From: Paraburkholderia caballeronis
Lineage (GTDB): Bacteria > Pseudomonadota > Gammaproteobacteria > Burkholderiales > Burkholderiaceae
DNA: 64,000 bases
Reading direction: 5' to 3'
Assembly (NCBI RefSeq): GCF_900104845.1
Contig: NZ_FNSR01000001.1
Location: 1,674,001-1,738,000, forward strand
Below, piece after piece: positions 44,525 through 53,717 of the stretch. The notes below the pieces were generated by a model that ran no database searches, was not told where the DNA came from, and saw only the letters and a list, made by a program, of their open reading frames with translations. The translations under genes were made by a program, and so were the position numbers. The first letter of the stretch is position 1. Every line of letters begins with the position of its first letter.

Positions 44525-45160
44525 ATGTCCCAGTTCTTTCGGCTTCACCCCGAAAATCCGCAGCCGCGTCTCGTGAAACAGGCGGTGCAGATCATCCGCG
44601 ACGGCGGCGTGATCGCGCTGCCGACCGATTCGAGCTACGCGCTCGCGTGCCGGCTCGACGACAAGGGCGCGGCCGAACGGCTGCGCCGCATCCGCGGCCT
44701 CGACGAGCGGCAACTGCTGTCGCTGATGGTGCGCGACCTGTCCGAACTGGCGAGTTTCGCGATGGTCGACAACCGCCAGTACCGGCTGATCCGGTCGGTG
44801 ACGCCGGGGCCGTACGTGTTCGTGCTGCAGGCGACGAAGGAAGTGCCGCGGCGGTTGTCGCATCCGTCGCGCAAGACGATCGGGCTGCGCGTGCCGGGTC
44901 ATCCGATTCCGCTTGCGATTCTCGAAGAACTCGGCGAGCCGCTGCTCGCGTCGACGCTGATCCTGCCGCCCGACACGGAGCCGCTGAACGATTCCGAAGA
45001 GATCCGCGAGCGGCTCGAAAAACAGCTGGATCTGGTGATCGACGGTGGCGCGTGTCCGCGTGAACCGTCGACGGTGATCGACCTGACGGGCGGCGAACCG
45101 GTGCTGGTGCGCGCGGGCCGGGGCAGTCTCGAACCGTTCGGGCTCGAAGCGCCCGCATGA
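44525..45160 (+). CDS. yciO: YciO/TsaC-family threonylcarbamoyl-AMP synthase-like protein
   Basis: 211-aa member of the YrdC/YciO fold. The ligand-binding block GGVIALPTDSSYAL and the STLILPPDTEPLND and STVIDLTGGEPVLVRAGRG segments match YciO. Proteins of this branch are close to the t6A enzyme TsaC/YrdC, but YciO itself is a paralogue whose contribution to t6A is minor, so the role is tentative. Start is ATG at 44525. It is adjacent to yciV upstream and 52 bp before the M50 gene. Confidence 0.92.
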   Translation: MSQFFRLHPENPQPRLVKQAVQIIRDGGVIALPTDSSYALACRLDDKGAAERLRRIRGLDERQLLSLMVRDLSELASFAMVDNRQYRLIRSVTPGPYVFVLQATKEVPRRLSHPSRKTIGLRVPGHPIPLAILEELGEPLLASTLILPPDTEPLNDSEEIRERLEKQLDLVIDGGACPREPSTVIDLTGGEPVLVRAGRGSLEPFGLEAPA

Positions 45161-45198
45161 TCGTTCCGCTCGTCGCCGGACGCGCCGAGGACCATTGA

Positions 45199-45204
45199 TA
45201 CAAT
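45199..45204 (+). promoter_or_regulatory. Candidate -10 box directly before the M50 protease gene
   Basis: TACAAT ends 8 bp before the ATG at 45213; transcription starting 6-8 nt downstream would give a near-leaderless mRNA. No good -35 was seen. Confidence 0.35.
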
Positions 45205-45212
45205 ACGCCGCT

Positions 45213-45878
45213 ATGGATGCTTCCCTGATACAAACGATCGCCGTCTACGCGCTGCCGGTCATCTTCGCGATTACGCTGCACGAGGCCGCGCACGGGTTCG
45301 TCGCGCGCAAGCTCGGCGACGACACCGCGTACGTGCTCGGCCGCGTGTCGTTCAACCCGATGCGCCACATCGATCCGGTCGGCACGATCGCGATGCCGCT
45401 GATCCTCTATTTCCTGACCGGCGGCGCGTTCGTGTTCGGTTACGCGAAGCCGGTGCCGATCGCGTTCCGCAACCTGCGCGATCCGCGCTGGGGCAGCCTG
45501 TGGGTCGCGGCGGCCGGGCCGCTGTGCAACTTCATCCAGGCGCTCGTGTGGGGCGTGTTCGGCGTCGTGCTCGCGGTGCTCGACGTGCAGGAGCCGTTCT
45601 TCACGCGGATGGCCGCGGCCGGCGTAGGCGTGAACCTCGTGCTCGGCGTGCTGAATCTCTTTCCGCTGCCGCCGCTCGACGGCGGCCGCGTGCTGACCGC
45701 GCTCTTGCCGCCGCGCGCGAGCATCGCGTTGTCGCGCCTGGAGCCGTACGGCTTCTTCATCGTGATGGCGCTCGTGCTGACCGGCGTGCTGACGCGGTTC
45801 TGGCTGCGCCCGCTGGTCAGCCTCGGTTATGACGCGGTGACCGCGATTCTTACTCCCCTTGTGTCGCTCCTTACATAA
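45213..45878 (+). CDS. Site-2-protease-family (M50) membrane metalloprotease
   Basis: 221-aa multi-helix inner-membrane protein of peptidase family M50. The zinc motif HEAAH lies at H23-H27 within the first transmembrane segment, and the third ligand D156 is in LPPLDGGR. About five hydrophobic stretches are apparent. No PDZ domain, so it belongs to the short group of M50 proteins rather than RseP. Start is ATG at 45213; trpS starts 5 bp after its stop, so they are likely cotranscribed. Substrate unknown. Confidence 0.92.
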   Translation: MDASLIQTIAVYALPVIFAITLHEAAHGFVARKLGDDTAYVLGRVSFNPMRHIDPVGTIAMPLILYFLTGGAFVFGYAKPVPIAFRNLRDPRWGSLWVAAAGPLCNFIQALVWGVFGVVLAVLDVQEPFFTRMAAAGVGVNLVLGVLNLFPLPPLDGGRVLTALLPPRASIALSRLEPYGFFIVMALVLTGVLTRFWLRPLVSLGYDAVTAILTPLVSLLT

Positions 45879-45882
45879 CATC

Positions 45883-47085
45883 ATGTTCCCAGACCGTATC
45901 TTCTCCGGCATGCGGCCCACCGGGTCGCTGCACCTCGGCCACTATCACGGCGTGCTGAAAAACTGGGTGCGGCTCCAGTCCGAATACCCGTGTTTCTTCT
46001 GCGTCGTGGACTGGCACGCGCTGACCACGCACTACGAGACGCCCGAGGTGATCGAGCGGAACGTGTGGGACGTGCTGATCGACTGGCTCGCGTCGGGCAT
46101 CGATCCGAACCAGGCGACGCTGTTCATCCAGAGCCGTGTGCCCGAGCACGCGGAACTGTCGCTGCTGCTCGGCATGAGCACGCCGCTCGGCTGGCTCGAA
46201 CGCGTGCCGACCTACAAGGAGCAGATCGAGAAGCTGCGCGACAAGGATCTCGGCACCTATGGCTTCCTCGGATATCCGGTGCTGATGGCGGCGGACATCC
46301 TGCTGTATCGCGCGTCGCTCGTGCCGGTCGGCGAGGACCAGGTGCCGCACGTCGAGATGACCCGCGAGATCGCGCGCCGCTTCAACTACATGTACGGCCG
46401 CGAGCCGGGCTTCGAGGAGAAGGCGCTCGAAGCGGCGAAGAAGCTCGGCGGCAAGCGCTCGAAGCTGTATCACGAACTGCGCAACGCGTATCAGCAGGAA
46501 GGCGACGACGAGGCACTCGAACAGGCGCGCGCGCTGCTGTCCGAATCGCAGAGCCTGTCGATGAACGATCGCGAGCGGCTGTTCGGCTACCTCGAAGGCT
46601 CGCGCAAGATCATCCTGCCGGAGCCGCAGGTGCTGCTGACCGAGGCGTCGCGGATGCCGGGCCTCGACGGCCAGAAGATGTCGAAGTCGTACGGCAACAC
46701 GATCGGGTTGCGCGAGGACGCGGACACGATCGCGAAGAAGGTCCGCACGATGCCGACCGATCCGGCGCGCGTGCGCCGCACCGATCCGGGCGATCCGGAC
46801 AAGTGCCCGGTGTGGAAGCTGCACGAGGTCTACACCGACGAAGCGACGCACGACTGGGTGCAGAAGGGCTGCCGCTCGGCGGGAATCGGCTGCCTCGAAT
46901 GCAAGCAGCCGGTCATCGAAGGGATCCTGCGCGAGCAGCAGCCGATGCTGGAGCGCGCGCAGAAGTACATGGACGATCCGTCGCTGCTGCGTGCGATCGT
47001 CGCGGACGGCTGCGACAAGGCGCGCAAGTTCGCATCGGAGACGATGCGCGACGTGCGCGAGGCGATGGGCCTGTCGTATACCTGA
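45883..47085 (+). CDS. trpS: Tryptophanyl-tRNA synthetase (long form)
   Basis: Class I synthetase that charges tRNA-Trp. 400 aa against 334 in E. coli; the extra length comes mainly from a Glu/Leu-rich insertion between about 180 and 250, before PEPQVLLTEASRMPG. The HIGH-type motif is HLGHYHG (about 17-23) and KMSKS is at K265-S269. Start is ATG at 45883, 5 bp after the M50 gene. The insertion is also seen in other beta-proteobacteria. Confidence 0.97.
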   Translation: MFPDRIFSGMRPTGSLHLGHYHGVLKNWVRLQSEYPCFFCVVDWHALTTHYETPEVIERNVWDVLIDWLASGIDPNQATLFIQSRVPEHAELSLLLGMSTPLGWLERVPTYKEQIEKLRDKDLGTYGFLGYPVLMAADILLYRASLVPVGEDQVPHVEMTREIARRFNYMYGREPGFEEKALEAAKKLGGKRSKLYHELRNAYQQEGDDEALEQARALLSESQSLSMNDRERLFGYLEGSRKIILPEPQVLLTEASRMPGLDGQKMSKSYGNTIGLREDADTIAKKVRTMPTDPARVRRTDPGDPDKCPVWKLHEVYTDEATHDWVQKGCRSAGIGCLECKQPVIEGILREQQPMLERAQKYMDDPSLLRAIVADGCDKARKFASETMRDVREAMGLSYT

Positions 47086-47104
47086 CCCACGGCTCGTTTT
47101 TGCG

Positions 47105-47725
47105 ATGACCTCGACGCCCATTGCGGGTTCCGGATGCGGCGGCGCGGCCGGGCCGTCGCGCTGGGTGCGCCGCTGGGCGCATCTGGTCGAGCCGGGCGGC
47201 GCGGTGCTCGACGTCGCGTCGGGCGCGGGCCGCCACGCGCGCTGGTTCGCGCAGCGCGGCCATCCGGTCGCCGCAATCGATCGTGACGCCGCCGCGCTCG
47301 CGACGCTGCGCGACGAGCCGCGGATCACGACCGTCGAAGCCGACCTCGAAGGCGCGCCGTGGCCGCTGCCGGACGACGCGCGCTTCGCGGCGGTCGTCGT
47401 CACGAACTACCTGCATCGTCCGTTGATGCAGCGTCTCGCCGACGCGCTCGCGCCCGGCGGCGTGCTGATCTACGAAACGTTCGCGCAAGGCAACGAGACG
47501 GTCGGCAAACCGTCGAATCCCGCTTTCCTGCTCGCGCCGGGCGAACTGCTCGCGGCGTTTGCGCCGGCGCTGCGGGTGGTCGCGTATCAGGACGGATTCC
47601 TGCCGGAACCGCGGCCGGCGTTCGTGCAGCGGATTTGCGCGGTGCGCGAGTGGCGGGCCGCGGAGCATGCCGACGACGCCGCGACTCAGGGCGTACCCGT
47701 ACCGCGTTACGATCTGACCGGCTAA
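47105..47725 (+). CDS. Class I SAM-dependent methyltransferase
   Basis: 206-aa protein with Rossmann-type methyltransferase motif I VLDVASGAGRHARWFA (about 36-51), an acidic residue after the second strand (AIDRD), motif IV-like FAAVVVTNYLHRP, and APGGVLIYETFA. Resembles the TehB-like tellurite/small-molecule group; substrate not evident. Start is ATG at 47105, 19 bp after trpS; probably in its operon. Confidence 0.9.
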   Translation: MTSTPIAGSGCGGAAGPSRWVRRWAHLVEPGGAVLDVASGAGRHARWFAQRGHPVAAIDRDAAALATLRDEPRITTVEADLEGAPWPLPDDARFAAVVVTNYLHRPLMQRLADALAPGGVLIYETFAQGNETVGKPSNPAFLLAPGELLAAFAPALRVVAYQDGFLPEPRPAFVQRICAVREWRAAEHADDAATQGVPVPRYDLTG

Positions 47726-47736
47726 TCCGCTACAAT
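47707..47736 (+). promoter_or_regulatory. Candidate dapA promoter
   Basis: TTACGA (47707-47712) and TACAAT (47731-47736) are 18 bp apart, overlapping the end of the methyltransferase gene. The transcript would start near 47743, giving a leader of about 27 nt. Confidence 0.5.
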
Positions 47737-47769
47737 CCCGGATTAACCGATTCAATCTATTGACGTTTC

Positions 47770-48675
47770 ATGGCTAACGGCACTCAAGACGGCATTACGC
47801 TGCGGGGCAGCATCCCTGCGATCGTCACCCCGATGCACGAAGACGGCAGCCTCGACCTGCCGGCGTTCCGCAAACTGATCGACTGGCACGTGGAAGAGGG
47901 GACGGATGCACTCGTCGTCGTCGGCACGAGCGGCGAGTCCGCGACGCTGAACGTCGAAGAGCACATCCTGATGGTGAAGACCGCGGTCGAGCACGCGGCC
48001 GGCCGTCTGCCGATCATCGCCGGCTCCGGCGGCAACTCGACCGCCGAGGCGATCGAGCTGACCGGGCAGGCGAAGTCCGTCGGCGCGAACGCGTCGCTGC
48101 AGGTCGTGCCGTATTACAACAAGCCGACGCAGGAAGGGATGTATCGCCACTTCGCGAAGATCGCGGAGACGGTCGATCTGCCGATGATCCTGTACAACGT
48201 GCCGGGCCGCACCGTCGCGGACATGGCGAACGAAACGATCCTGCGCCTCGCGCGGGTGCCGGGCATCGTCGGCGTGAAGGAAGCGACCGGCAACATCGAT
48301 CGCGCCGCGCACCTGATCAAGGAAGCGCCGGCCGGGTTCTCGATCTTCAGCGGCGACGATCCGACCGCGATCGCGCTGATGCTGCTCGGCGGCCACGGCA
48401 ACATCTCGGTGACCGCGAACGTCGCGCCGCGCCAGATGAGCCTGTTGTGCAAGGCCGCGCTTGCCGCCGACGCGAAGACCGCGCGCGAAATTCACCTGAA
48501 GCTGCTGTCGCTGCACAAGAACCTGTTCGTCGAATCGAACCCGATTCCGGCGAAGTGGGCGCTGCAGCAGCTCGGCCGCATCGAAGGCGGAATCCGCCTG
48601 CCGCTGACGCCGCTCGACGAGCGTTATCACGGCGTGGTGCGCGCGGCTTTGCGCGAAGCAGGCTTGCTGGCCTGA
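47770..48675 (+). CDS. dapA: 4-hydroxy-tetrahydrodipicolinate synthase
   Basis: Class I aldolase-type enzyme joining pyruvate and aspartate semialdehyde in lysine and diaminopimelate synthesis. 301 aa. Schiff-base lysine K170 is in GVKEATGN, and Tyr142 in YNVPGRT is the proton relay; both are offset by nine from E. coli K161/Y133. The pyruvate-site threonines are in GTSGESATL. Start is ATG at 47770; the ribosome site is weak. bamC follows after 89 bp, the same dapA-bamC order as in E. coli. Confidence 0.98.
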   Translation: MANGTQDGITLRGSIPAIVTPMHEDGSLDLPAFRKLIDWHVEEGTDALVVVGTSGESATLNVEEHILMVKTAVEHAAGRLPIIAGSGGNSTAEAIELTGQAKSVGANASLQVVPYYNKPTQEGMYRHFAKIAETVDLPMILYNVPGRTVADMANETILRLARVPGIVGVKEATGNIDRAAHLIKEAPAGFSIFSGDDPTAIALMLLGGHGNISVTANVAPRQMSLLCKAALAADAKTAREIHLKLLSLHKNLFVESNPIPAKWALQQLGRIEGGIRLPLTPLDERYHGVVRAALREAGLLA

Positions 48676-48764
48676 CCGCAGCCGCCGCATTTTCTCAACC
48701 GACGTCGATTCCGCCCGATTCCTGACCGGACAAGGCACCGCGTTCCAGCATCACGAAGGCTTCC

Positions 48765-49901
48765 ATGAAACGTTCCGCTTTTTCCCTCCACGCGACCCGC
48801 ATGGCGGTGCTGTCGCTTGCTGTCGGTTCGCTCGCCGGTTGCGAGTCGCTGAACGACTGGTTCGCGTCGGATCGCGTGAACTACAAGGACACGGCGAGCG
48901 CGCCGCCGCTCGTCGTGCCGCAGGACCTGACCGCCGCGCCGTCCGACCAGCGCTTCGTCGCGCCGCTGCCGACGGTCGCGCTCGGCAACGAGCCGAAGCG
49001 CACGGTGACGAGCGCCGGCAACGCGACGCTCGGCCAGCCGAGCGCGCAGGACCCGCTCGGGATGCACATCGAGCGTGACGGCGACCGCCGCTGGCTGGTC
49101 GTCGACGGCCGCACGCCGGACGACGTATGGCCGATCCTGCAGGAATTCTGGCAGCAGAACGGCTTCTCGCTGACGACCGACTCGGCGGCCACCGGCATCA
49201 TGACGACCGACTGGGCGGAAAACCGCGCGAACATTCCGGACGACTGGTTCCGCCGCACGATTGGCCGCGTGATCGACTTCGCGTATTCGTCGGGCACGCG
49301 CGACCGTTTCCGCACGCTGGTGACGCGCGGGCCGGATGGGCAGACCGACATCTCGATCACGCACAGCGCGATGGAAGAAGTGCTGACGGGCCAGGACAAG
49401 ACGATGTCGCGCTGGGTCGAGCGTCCGCGCGATCCGGCGCTGGAAGCGGCGTTCCTGTCGAAGCTGATGCAGAAGTTCGGGCTGACCGACGGCCAGTCGA
49501 AGCAACTGCTGACCGACGCGCACCAGTCGACGGCGATCGCGCAGATCGACGGCGGCAGCGCGACGCTCGATCTGCCCGAGTCGTTCGACCGTGCGTGGCT
49601 GCGCGTAGGCCTCGCGCTCGACCGGACGAATTTCACGGTCGACAACCGCGACCGCGAAAAGGGCATCTACTACGTCCGTTACGCGGATTCGATGCAGGAA
49701 CTGAAGGGCGACGGCCTGCTCGGCAAGCTGTTCTACAACCCGGCGAAGGCGAAGAAGCAGACCGGGCCGGAATTCCTCGTGACCGTCCGTCCGAAGACCG
49801 ACACGCTGACGCAGGTCGCGGTGCTGGACCAGAACGGGCAGGTGACGACGTCGTCGGACGCGCAGCGGATCGTGTCCGCGCTGAACGCGCAGCTGAACTG
49901 A
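48765..49901 (+). CDS. bamC: Outer-membrane assembly lipoprotein BamC
   Basis: Lipoprotein of the BAM complex that inserts beta-barrel proteins into the outer membrane. 378 aa. A lipoprotein signal with LAGC places the lipidated Cys at C26. An unstructured N-terminal segment (about 27-100) precedes two helix-grip domains (about 100-225 and 255-378); the second contains FTVDNRDREKGIYYVRY. Start is ATG at 48765, following dapA. The MBL gene starts 7 bp after the stop. Confidence 0.93.
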   Translation: MKRSAFSLHATRMAVLSLAVGSLAGCESLNDWFASDRVNYKDTASAPPLVVPQDLTAAPSDQRFVAPLPTVALGNEPKRTVTSAGNATLGQPSAQDPLGMHIERDGDRRWLVVDGRTPDDVWPILQEFWQQNGFSLTTDSAATGIMTTDWAENRANIPDDWFRRTIGRVIDFAYSSGTRDRFRTLVTRGPDGQTDISITHSAMEEVLTGQDKTMSRWVERPRDPALEAAFLSKLMQKFGLTDGQSKQLLTDAHQSTAIAQIDGGSATLDLPESFDRAWLRVGLALDRTNFTVDNRDREKGIYYVRYADSMQELKGDGLLGKLFYNPAKAKKQTGPEFLVTVRPKTDTLTQVAVLDQNGQVTTSSDAQRIVSALNAQLN

Positions 49902-49908
49902 CGCGGCC

Positions 49909-50682
49909 GTGCGGTTTGCGAGCCTCGGCAGCGGCAGCGAAGGCAACGCACTGGTCGTAGAAGCGGGCAGCGGCGCGACGACGACGCGCGTGCTGCTCGA
50001 TTGCGGTTTCTCCGCGAAGGAGGCCGAGCGGCGACTGCTCCGGGCGGGCATCGCCGCCGACGCGCTCGACGCGCTCGTCATCACCCACGAACATAGCGAC
50101 CACATCGGCAGCGCGCTGACGCTCGCGCGCCGCTGGTCGATTCCGCTGTACATGAGCTGGGGCACGGCGCGCGCGGTCGGTGCGGACGACGCCGACGTCG
50201 ATCTGCACCTGCTGTGGGGCGACGAGACGGTGGAGATCGGCGAACTGGGCGTGCTGCCGTACACGGTGCCGCACGACGCGCGCGAGCCGTTGCAGTTCGT
50301 GTTCTCGGACGGCGCGAGCCGGCTCGGCGTGCTGACCGACGTCGGCGAATCGACGCCGCACATCGGCGCGGTGCTCGGCGGCTGCGACGCGCTGGTCCTC
50401 GAATGCAATCACGATCTGCCAATGCTCTCGACGAGCCGTTATCCGGCGTCGCTGAAGGCGCGGATCGGCGGCTCGCACGGACATCTGAACAACGACGCGG
50501 CGGCCGGCATTCTCGCGGGGCTCGACCGGTCGAGGCTGCGCTATCTGGTGGCCGCGCACCTGAGTCGCGAGAACAACACGCCCGAACTCGCGCAGGCGGC
50601 GATGGCGGCGGTGCTCGGCAACGCAATCACGGAAATCAGGGTCGCGTCGCAGGACGACGGTTTCGACTGGCTGATGCTCTGA
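49909..50682 (+). CDS. Metallo-beta-lactamase-fold hydrolase (YycJ/WalJ-like)
   Basis: 257-aa MBL-fold protein. The metal-binding motif HEHSDH lies at H60-H65, with Asp and His further on (TDVGESTPHIG, ECNHD, GSHGHLNND). The opening MRFASLGSGSEGNALVVEAG matches the YycJ/WalJ group of exonuclease-like MBL proteins. It starts with GTG at 49909, 7 bp after bamC, so translation is probably coupled. It ends in a bidirectional terminator. Confidence 0.92.
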   Translation: MRFASLGSGSEGNALVVEAGSGATTTRVLLDCGFSAKEAERRLLRAGIAADALDALVITHEHSDHIGSALTLARRWSIPLYMSWGTARAVGADDADVDLHLLWGDETVEIGELGVLPYTVPHDAREPLQFVFSDGASRLGVLTDVGESTPHIGAVLGGCDALVLECNHDLPMLSTSRYPASLKARIGGSHGHLNNDAAAGILAGLDRSRLRYLVAAHLSRENNTPELAQAAMAAVLGNAITEIRVASQDDGFDWLML

Positions 50683-50722
50683 AACCAGGCCCACTGCTGA
50701 CTCCGCCGATGTAGCGGGACGA

Positions 50723-50756
50723 AAAAAAGCCCATGATTTGTGTCATGGGCTTTTTT
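50723..50756. terminator. Bidirectional terminator between the MBL gene and the Bax-inhibitor-like gene
   Basis: A perfect 14-bp stem (50723-50736 with 50743-50756) around TTTGTG, with A-tract and T-tract, between two convergent genes. Confidence 0.9.
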
Positions 50757-50800
50757 GCTGGAGACCGCGGCGCTGCGCGCGCCGCGTTCCGGGGGATCGA

Positions 50801-51499
50801 TCAGTTGCGGTTGCCGCCGAAAATACCGAGCAGCGCGAGCAGGTTCGTGAACACGTTGTACAGATCGAGGTAGATGGCGAGCGTTGCCGAGATGTAGTTC
50901 GTCTCGCCGCCGTTCACGACACGCTGCACGTCGAACAGCATGTACGCCGAGAAGATCACGATCGCGAGCACCGACACGGTGAGCATCAGCGCCGGCAGTT
51001 GCAGGAACATGTTCGCGACCGCGGCGAGCAGGATCACGATCACGCCCATGAACAGCCACTTGCCGAGGCCCGAGAAGTCGCGCTTGCTGACCGTCGCGAC
51101 GGTCGCCATCGCGGCGAAGATCACACCGGTGCCGCCAAAAGCGAGCATGATGAGCGACGGGCCGTTCGAAAAGCCGAGGATGAAGCTGAGGAGCCGCGAC
51201 AGCATCAGGCCCATGAAGAACGTGAAGCCGAGCAGCACGAACACGCCGACCGAGCTGTTTTTCGTACGTTCGATCGCGAACATGAAGCCGAACGCGATCG
51301 CGAAGAACGCGAGCAGGCTCATCGCGGGGCTCGTGGCCGCGAACAGCGAGAAACCGGTGGCGATGCCCACCCACGCGCCGAGCACCGTCGGCACCATCGA
51401 CAGCGCGAGCAGCCAGTAGGTGTTGCGCAGTACGCGGTTGCGGGTTTCGGCAGTGGTGACGCTGCCGCCGCGGCCGAAGTTATAGGGGTACTCGTTCAT
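50801..51499 (-). CDS. Bax inhibitor-1 / YccA-like membrane protein
   Basis: 232-aa integral membrane protein of the BI-1/TMBIM/YbhL-YccA family with about seven transmembrane segments starting near residue 25 (LRNTYWLLALSMVPTVLGAW). The family's conserved acidic end is less distinct. In E. coli YccA interacts with the FtsH protease; BI-1-like proteins elsewhere affect calcium leak. Start is ATG at 51497-51499 behind AAGGAGAAAG. It is monocistronic, convergent with the MBL gene. Confidence 0.92.
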   Translation of the reverse strand: MNEYPYNFGRGGSVTTAETRNRVLRNTYWLLALSMVPTVLGAWVGIATGFSLFAATSPAMSLLAFFAIAFGFMFAIERTKNSSVGVFVLLGFTFFMGLMLSRLLSFILGFSNGPSLIMLAFGGTGVIFAAMATVATVSKRDFSGLGKWLFMGVIVILLAAVANMFLQLPALMLTVSVLAIVIFSAYMLFDVQRVVNGGETNYISATLAIYLDLYNVFTNLLALLGIFGGNRN

Positions 51500-51724
51500 G
51501 CTTTCTCCTTGCGTGAGAGGCGAGTGTAGCGCCGTGGCGCGGATCGCGAGCTGGCGTTTCCGGCAGCGGCCGCGCGACCCGTACCTACGTAAGATATGCG
51601 CGGCGCCGGGGAGTTTCAATGATCCGCGGTCTGCGCCGTACGCCGCCGCACAGCGGGCGACGGGCTGCTCGCGCCAGTGGCGGGCGCTAACAGGGTTCAA
51701 TCGCAATGATACATTGGAACATGC

Positions 51725-51730
51725 TACAAT
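51725..51730 (+). promoter_or_regulatory. Candidate -10 box of ndk
   Basis: TACAAT lies 46 bp before the ndk ATG in an AT-rich stretch. No well-spaced -35 was seen. The ribosome site TTGGAG is strong. Confidence 0.45.
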
Positions 51731-51776
51731 TGCGGATTCATTTGGATCAGTAACCTCTTAATTTTTTGGAGTTTTT

Positions 51777-52202
51777 ATGGCGATCGAACGCACCCTGTCG
51801 ATTATCAAGCCGGACGCAGTGGCCAAGAACGTGATCGGACAGATCTACAGCCGCTTCGAGAACGCTGGCCTGAAGATCGTGGCGTCGCGCATGGTTCAAC
51901 TGTCGCGCGCCGACGCGGAGAAGTTCTATGCTGTGCACGCGGCGCGTCCGTTCTTCAAGGACCTCGTCGAGTTCATGATCTCCGGCCCGGTGCAGGTTCA
52001 GGTGCTGGAAGGCGAAGGCGCGATCCTGAAGAACCGTGATCTGATGGGCGCGACCGATCCGAAGAAGGCCGAGAAGGGCACGATCCGCGCGGACTTCGCC
52101 GACAGCATCGACGCGAACGCGGTGCATGGCTCGGACGCCGCCGAAACGGCGAGCGTCGAGATCGCGTTCTTCTTCCCGGAAGTCAACGTCTACTCGCGTT
52201 AA
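51777..52202 (+). CDS. ndk: Nucleoside diphosphate kinase
   Basis: Balances nucleoside triphosphate pools by transferring the terminal phosphate through a phospho-histidine. 141 aa. The active site is H117 in NAVHGSDA; the N-terminal [18 protein letters not shown] is diagnostic. Start is ATG at 51777. It begins a rightward cluster with rlmN, rodZ-like, ispG and hisS. Confidence 0.98.
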   Translation: MAIERTLSIIKPDAVAKNVIGQIYSRFENAGLKIVASRMVQLSRADAEKFYAVHAARPFFKDLVEFMISGPVQVQVLEGEGAILKNRDLMGATDPKKAEKGTIRADFADSIDANAVHGSDAAETASVEIAFFFPEVNVYSR

Positions 52203-52315
52203 GCGAACGGGCGTCGGACACATCCGGGTCGCGAACGGCGATGGCGTTCACCGGTGGGCCGCAAGGCCCCGTCAACGCGGTGAGCGCCGCTCGCACTGAA
52301 ATGGCAGGATTCGAC

Positions 52316-53473
52316 ATGACGAGCAGTTCAACCGTCAACCTTCTCGATTTCGATGCCCAGGGGCTCGTCGCCTATTGCGAAAGCCTGGGCGAGAAGCCGT
52401 TTCGCGCCAAACAGCTTCAACGCTGGATCCATCAATACAACGCCGCCGACTTCGACGGCATGACGGATCTGGCCAAATCGCTGCGCGAAAAGCTCAAGGG
52501 GCGTGCCACGATCGGCATGCCGGCGATCGCGAGCGACCACGTGTCCGCGGACGGCACCCGCAAGTGGCTCGTCGACGTGGGCAACGGCAATGCGGTCGAA
52601 ACCGTGTTCATCCCGGAAGACGGGCGCGGCACGCTGTGCGTGTCGTCGCAGGCCGGGTGCGCGGTCAACTGCCGGTTCTGTTCGACCGGCAAGCAGGGTT
52701 TTTCCCGCAATCTGTCCACGGCCGAAATCATCGGCCAGTTGCGCATGGCCGAATTCGCGCTGCGCGCGTCGCTGCACGGCGAGGCGGGTGGCCGTGCTAC
52801 GGGCGGCGAGGGCAAGGGCGAGCGCGTGATCACGAACGTCGTGATGATGGGCATGGGCGAGCCGCTGCTGAATTACGACGCGGTCGTCCCGGCGATGCGC
52901 CTGATGCTCGACGACAACGCGTACGGCCTGTCGCGCCGGCGCGTCACGCTGTCGACGTCCGGCGTCGTGCCGATGATGGACCGGCTCGGCGCGGAACTGC
53001 CGGTCGCGCTCGCGGTGTCGCTGCATGCGCCGAACGACGCGCTGCGCGACGAACTGGTGCCGCTGAACCGCAAATATCCGCTGCGCGAGCTGATGGCCGC
53101 ATGCGAGCGGTATCTGAAGGTGGCGCCGCGCGACTTCATCACGTTCGAATACTGCATGCTCGACGGCGTGAACGACACCGAGCAGCACGCACGCGAACTG
53201 CTCGCGGTGACGCGCGACGTGCCGTGCAAATTCAACCTGATCCCGTTCAATCCGTTCCCGGAGTCGGGATTGCTGCGTTCGAAGCCGGAGCAGATCAAGC
53301 GTTTCGCGCAGATCCTGATGGACGCGGGCATCGTGACGACCGTGCGCAAGACGCGCGGCGACGACATCGACGCGGCTTGCGGTCAGCTTGCGGGCGCGGT
53401 GAAGGACCGGACGCGGCTCGCCGAGCGCAACGCGCGCACGACAGGCAAGGTGATCGAGGTGCGGCCGGTATAG
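52316..53473 (+). CDS. rlmN: 23S rRNA / tRNA adenine-C2 methyltransferase RlmN
   Basis: Radical-SAM enzyme that methylates A2503 of 23S rRNA and A37 of some tRNAs. 385 aa. The [4Fe-4S] motif is CAVNCRFC (C115, C119, C122); the second catalytic cysteine is in the C-terminal [18 protein letters not shown] block. A Gly-rich insertion (about residues 150-165) separates FALRAS and [13 protein letters not shown]. Start is ATG at 52316 (AGGATTCG); ATG at 52301 is possible. In this cluster it lies between ndk and the rodZ-like gene. Confidence 0.96.
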   Translation: MTSSSTVNLLDFDAQGLVAYCESLGEKPFRAKQLQRWIHQYNAADFDGMTDLAKSLREKLKGRATIGMPAIASDHVSADGTRKWLVDVGNGNAVETVFIPEDGRGTLCVSSQAGCAVNCRFCSTGKQGFSRNLSTAEIIGQLRMAEFALRASLHGEAGGRATGGEGKGERVITNVVMMGMGEPLLNYDAVVPAMRLMLDDNAYGLSRRRVTLSTSGVVPMMDRLGAELPVALAVSLHAPNDALRDELVPLNRKYPLRELMAACERYLKVAPRDFITFEYCMLDGVNDTEQHARELLAVTRDVPCKFNLIPFNPFPESGLLRSKPEQIKRFAQILMDAGIVTTVRKTRGDDIDAACGQLAGAVKDRTRLAERNARTTGKVIEVRPV

Positions 53474-53630
53474 GCTGCGCAGTGGCAGGGAGCCGGTGCG
53501 GAAAGTGCCGGCCCGGATTTGAAGCCGGCGGCCGAACAGCCCGGGGAATGGCGGCGGCGCCGGCGGTAGTTTGCGGTAGTTGAAACGTTGCAGAAGCGAT
53601 CGGAAGCGGCACAGACGCCGCACATTTTGT

Positions 53631-53636
53631 TATAAA
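53631..53636 (+). promoter_or_regulatory. Candidate -10 box of the rodZ-like gene
   Basis: TATAAA within the 244-bp rlmN-rodZ gap, 82 bp before the gene. No clear -35. The region otherwise contains no recognisable gene. Confidence 0.35.
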
Positions 53637-53717
53637 CGGTCTGCGAATCGGAGCAGGGCCTCGTCGACGGGCCGGCCGGTTCCAGGATTGAAAAAAGAAT
53701 CGACGCAAGGATTTGGG

